Below, in pieces: positions 6,003 to 8,407 of a DNA stretch of 8,407 nucleotides. The stretch is taken from positions 1-8,407 of the forward strand of contig JAFYMM010000200.1 in the NCBI GenBank assembly GCA_017550055.1. Reading direction: 5' to 3'. The notes beneath the pieces are model-generated. The model saw nothing but the letters and a program-made list of their open reading frames with translations. It was not told the DNA's origin and made no database searches. Position numbers and translations under genes: made by a program. The DNA is from Paludibacteraceae bacterium (GTDB lineage: Bacteria > Bacteroidota > Bacteroidia > Bacteroidales > Paludibacteraceae). The stretch's first letter is position 1, and every line of letters begins with the position of its first letter.

Positions 6003-6044
6003 ATCCCTATTCCTTGCTCCCTATTCCCTACTCCCTACTCCCTA
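6003..6044. repeat. Heptamer tandem repeat running into the ABC-F stop codon
   Basis: Six 7-base units on the plus strand, consensus CTCCCTA: ATCCCTA, TTCCTTG, CTCCCTA, TTCCCTA, CTCCCTA, CTCCCTA. On the minus strand the unit is TAGGGAG, and the first unit supplies the TAG stop codon (6042-6044) of the ABC-F gene. It directly abuts the AATGCAT array, so two unrelated heptamer arrays lie back to back and fill most of the gap. Confidence 0.9.
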
Positions 6045-7676
6045 TTTACGTTCTATTTCACGGAGGTTTTCCATATTCTTTTTGCGTAGGAAACCATAGA
6101 TATCTTCGAGGTGTTCTGTCACTTTACCTCCACCAAATTCATATACTTTTGTCACCAAACCATCGAGGAAGTCCCTATCGTGTGATACTACAATAAGCGT
6201 ACCATCGAAGTTTTGCAATGCCTGTTTCAACACATCCTTAGTCTTAATATCAAGATGGTTAGTAGGCTCGTCGAGAATCAAGAAATTGAGTGGTTGCAAC
6301 AAGAGTTTAATCATTGCAAGTCGTTGGCGTTCACCACCCGAAAGCACTTTCACTTTCTTCTCCGAGTCCTCTTTGTTGAACATAAACGCACCAAGAATAT
6401 TGCGTATTTGCGTGCGAATATCGCCTTCTGCTATCTCATCAATAGTTTGAAATACTGTCAACTCTTCATCCAATCCTGCCGCTTCGTCTTGCGCAAAGTA
6501 GCCAACTCTGACATTATGGCCTAACAACAACTCGCCCTCATGCTCAATCTCCTGCATGATACATTTCACCATCGTAGATTTACCCTCACCATTCTTACCC
6601 ACAAATGCCACCTTCTCGCCACGCTCGATAGTGAAGTTAGCACCCGAGAAAACACGATGCTCGCCGTATGCCTTACCCACATTGTGGGCAGCCACAGGAT
6701 AGTTGCCACTGCGTGGTGCTGGTGGGAATTTCAATCGCAACGACGATGTATCAATCTCGTCAACCTCAATGATTTCGAGTTTCTCAAGCATCTTCACACG
6801 GCTCTGCACCTGAAGCGTCTTAGAGTATGTACCCTTGAAGCGTTCGATGAACTCTTTAGTCTCAGCAATCATCTTTTGTTGGTCTTCATACTGACGTTGT
6901 TGTTGCTGACGACGCTCTTCACGGAGTTGCAAATAGTGCGAATAAGTAGCCTTATAGTCATAGATGCGACCCATCGTCACCTCGATAGTGCGATTTGTGA
7001 TATTATCAACAAATGCCTTATCGTGCGAAATCACCACCACAGCCTTGCCTTGATTCACAAGCCACTGTTCCAACCATTGAATCGACTCTATATCGAGGTG
7101 GTTAGTAGGCTCGTCGAGGAGAATCAAATCGGGTTTGCGCAACAACATTTTCGCCAATTCAATACGCATACGCCAACCACCGCTGAAGTCCGAAGTCTTA
7201 CGAGTGAAGTCCTTACGTTCGAATCCAAGTCCAAGCAAAGTTTTCTCAATGTCAGCGTCATAGTTCACCTCTTCGATGCTATAGAATCGCTCGCTGAGTG
7301 CACTCACCTCCTCTATGAGAGCCATATACTCATCGCTCTCATAGTCGGTGCGAGTTTCCAACTCTTTGTTTATCTCGTTGATACGAGCCTCCATATTGTT
7401 GATTTCAGAGAATGCAGTAGCAGCCTCCTCAAATACGGTCTTATCATCCTTAACCATCAAGTGTTGAGGAAGATATGCAATAATCGTACCCTCTGGAGCC
7501 GACACCTTACCGCGTGTAGCTTCACGCACTCCTGCAAGTATCTTCAACAAAGTGGACTTACCCGCACCATTCTTACCCATCAAGGCTATGCGGTCGTTTT
7601 CGTTGATAATGAATGATATATCTTTAAAAAGTGTTGTTCCGCCAAATTCGACGGTCAATGCATCTGCTGAAATCAT
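6042..7676 (-). CDS. ABC-F family ATPase (duplicated ATP-binding cassette, no membrane domain)
   Basis: This 544-residue soluble ATPase with two ABC cassettes belongs to the ABC-F group, members of which act on ribosomes rather than in transport. Cassette 1 has Walker A GKNGAGKST at 34-42, signature FSGGW at 164-168, Walker B LILLDEP at 184-190 with catalytic E189, and the switch histidine H218. Cassette 2 has Walker A GKNGEGKST at 360-368, signature LSGGERQR at 445-452, Walker B FLILDEP at 465-471, and H499. The region between them, about 235-325, is rich in Gln, Arg, Glu and Lys and fits the coiled linker that reaches into the ribosomal E site in characterised members. There is no membrane segment and no long C-terminal extension of the Uup type. 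It could be a general translation factor or an antibiotic-protection protein; the sequence alone does not decide, and a housekeeping role seems likelier. It is the first gene of the downstream four-gene run. Confidence 0.93.
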   Translation of the reverse strand: MISADALTVEFGGTTLFKDISFIINENDRIALMGKNGAGKSTLLKILAGVREATRGKVSAPEGTIIAYLPQHLMVKDDKTVFEEAATAFSEINNMEARINEINKELETRTDYESDEYMALIEEVSALSERFYSIEEVNYDADIEKTLLGLGFERKDFTRKTSDFSGGWRMRIELAKMLLRKPDLILLDEPTNHLDIESIQWLEQWLVNQGKAVVVISHDKAFVDNITNRTIEVTMGRIYDYKATYSHYLQLREERRQQQQRQYEDQQKMIAETKEFIERFKGTYSKTLQVQSRVKMLEKLEIIEVDEIDTSSLRLKFPPAPRSGNYPVAAHNVGKAYGEHRVFSGANFTIERGEKVAFVGKNGEGKSTMVKCIMQEIEHEGELLLGHNVRVGYFAQDEAAGLDEELTVFQTIDEIAEGDIRTQIRNILGAFMFNKEDSEKKVKVLSGGERQRLAMIKLLLQPLNFLILDEPTNHLDIKTKDVLKQALQNFDGTLIVVSHDRDFLDGLVTKVYEFGGGKVTEHLEDIYGFLRKKNMENLREIERK

Positions 7677-7679
7677 ACA

Positions 7680-7707
7680 AGTTGAAAATTAAAAGTTGAA
7701 AGTTGAA
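7680..7707. repeat. Heptamer tandem repeat upstream of the ABC-F gene
   Basis: Four 7-base units on the plus strand: AGTTGAA, AATTAAA, AGTTGAA, AGTTGAA. It begins 4 bases upstream of the ATG at 7676, again in the place of a ribosome binding site. No clear TAnnTTTG promoter was found between this array and the terminator at 7755-7789. Confidence 0.88.
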
Positions 7708-7754
7708 ATTTTGCGATAAAAATAAAAATTTTATCTCATAACTTGTAAGATACA

Positions 7755-7789
7755 AAGACAAGAGAACACAATTAATATTCTCTCGTCTT
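7755..7789 (-). terminator. Hairpin terminator after the GH13 gene
   Basis: AAGAC-A-AGAGAA (7755-7766) pairs with TTCTCT-C-GTCTT (7778-7789), one mismatch, loop of 11 bases. On the minus strand the stem is followed by a T-rich but interrupted stretch (TTTGTATCTT), so it is weaker than the other terminators. It lies about 50 bases after the stop codon at 7838. The arms show the same RACARGAG octamer motif as the terminator at 516-568. A small inverted repeat TTGTA-AGA-TACAA (7743-7755) abuts it. Confidence 0.65.
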
Positions 7790-7817
7790 CATATACATAA
7801 TGAATCAATAAATAACT

Positions 7818-7838
7818 TTCAAATTTAAAATTTAAAAT
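7818..7838. repeat. Heptamer tandem repeat touching the GH13 stop codon
   Basis: Three 7-base units on the plus strand: TTCAAAT, TTAAAAT, TTAAAAT. The last base is the final base of the TAA stop codon (7838-7840) of the glycosidase. Because the unit is so AT-rich, this is the least certain of the seven arrays. Confidence 0.6.
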
Positions 7839-8407
7839 TAATAATATACCTCTGCTGTGAGGGCTGGCAATTCTACTGTCAATGTGTTGCCATTGATTGT
7901 GCAGTTGTTGCCAAACAATGATTTATAATTTGTTGCACCAAGAGCTGTGATATCAAGTTCGAAAGTTTGAGCCTCTGTGCTGTTGTTGATGCACACCACT
8001 ACGCTCTTATCGAAATATTTACGCGCGTATGCCAATGTTTGTTCTGCCACATGGAGTTGGATATAGTCGCCATACACCAACGCCATATTGCCACGACGGA
8101 GGTGATTCAATGCAGCCACTTTCTCAAACAAAGCCTCTTCACGATTGTTCCATTCTGTGAAACGCATCATACGACGACAGTCTGGGTCATTACCACCTGT
8201 CATACCGATTTCGTCGCCATAATAGATTACTGGCACACCCGGAATAGTGAGGTTAAATGCGTGAAGAAGAGCCAATTTATCGTAAGCCACCGAGTCAGTA
8301 ATGCCTACTGTACGAGTCCAACCTGCTGCTTTAGCATCTTCACCCACTTTGATGTCGCCCGATGCCAATGCCATGAAACGTGGTTTGTCGTGATTGCCCG
8401 ACACATA
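7838..8407 (-). CDS. GH13 alpha-amylase-family glycosidase, C-terminal part only
   Basis: These are the last 189 codons plus stop of a glycoside hydrolase of family 13, which acts on alpha-glucans such as starch or maltodextrins. The visible part opens with YVSGNHDKPR, containing NHD of conserved region IV, whose Asp stabilises the transition state. IPGVPVIYYGDEIGMTGG-NDPDCRR follows, the conserved end of the (beta/alpha)8 barrel. The last 90 or so residues form a beta-rich C-terminal domain. The catalytic nucleophile and acid/base are upstream, outside the window, as are any signal peptide and N-terminal domains, so neither the exact activity (amylase, neopullulanase, cyclomaltodextrinase) nor the location can be stated. 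The reading frame stays open to the window edge. The GTG at 8402-8404 is an internal valine codon, not a start. A hairpin terminator follows the stop. Confidence 0.93.
   Translation of the reverse strand, partial: YVSGNHDKPRFMALASGDIKVGEDAKAAGWTRTVGITDSVAYDKLALLHAFNLTIPGVPVIYYGDEIGMTGGNDPDCRRMMRFTEWNNREEALFEKVAALNHLRRGNMALVYGDYIQLHVAEQTLAYARKYFDKSVVVCINNSTEAQTFELDITALGATNYKSLFGNNCTINGNTLTVELPALTAEVYY

Noticed and set aside
5135..6044. CRISPR-like repeats
   Set aside because: The repeats are 7-base units in direct tandem with no spacers, and no cas genes are present.
6540..7616. Plus-strand open frame of 358 codons
   Set aside because: It lies wholly antisense to the ABC-F gene, whose two complete sets of ATPase motifs leave no doubt about the coding strand. 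Its product is His/Leu/Phe-rich with no recognisable domain.
8402..8404. GTG as a start codon of the glycosidase
   Set aside because: The frame stays open to the window edge and the codon is inside conserved region IV of GH13, so it is an internal valine of a truncated gene.

Overview
The window looks like chromosomal DNA from a member of the Bacteroidales (Bacteroides, Prevotella or Muribaculaceae-like). The evidence is an AT-rich sequence, Bacteroidetes-type promoter sequence (TATCTTTG), little use of Shine-Dalgarno sites, lipoprotein and 'SAQ'-type signal peptides, and several families typical of that order: PepSY-like periplasmic proteins, a DUF4834-like small membrane protein and a lipoprotein-type dipeptidyl peptidase III. 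The genus cannot be fixed from the sequence alone.

All eight protein genes lie on the minus strand, so transcription runs from right to left. In that order they are: the 3' part of a GH13 alpha-amylase-type glycosidase (7838-8407, cut by the window edge) with a hairpin terminator; an apparent operon of an ABC-F ATPase (6042-7676), a small membrane protein (5698-5961), a secreted thioredoxin (5215-5667) and a secreted SGNH/GDSL esterase (4074-5189), ended by a strong terminator at 4029-4070; two tandem PepSY-like paralogues (3508-3942, then 3051-3488) ended by a terminator at 3004-3030; a 426-base intergenic region holding a long palindromic element; an M49 dipeptidyl peptidase III lipoprotein (585-2624) with its own promoter and terminator; and the start of riboflavin synthase (1-436, cut by the window edge).

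Most products act in the cell envelope (peptidase, PepSY-like proteins, esterase, thioredoxin, small membrane protein, probably the glycosidase). The cytoplasmic ones are the ABC-F ATPase and riboflavin synthase. No phage, integrase, CRISPR, tRNA or rRNA was seen, and no defence system was recognised.

The most unusual signal is not a gene. Seven short tandem arrays with an exact 7-base period sit at gene boundaries. Each has a different unit (AATGAGG, CAATGCA, TCTGTAA, AATGCAT, CTCCCTA, AGTTGAA, TTAAAAT). Two touch or overlap a stop codon, and one lies inside the signal-peptide codons of the SGNH esterase, where a one-unit slip would shift the reading frame. Two of the four terminator hairpins are built from a second family with an 8-base period (RACARGAR on the minus strand). 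A 100-base palindromic element at 2773-2872, with 20-base arms differing at one position, looks like a dispersed or MITE-like repeat.
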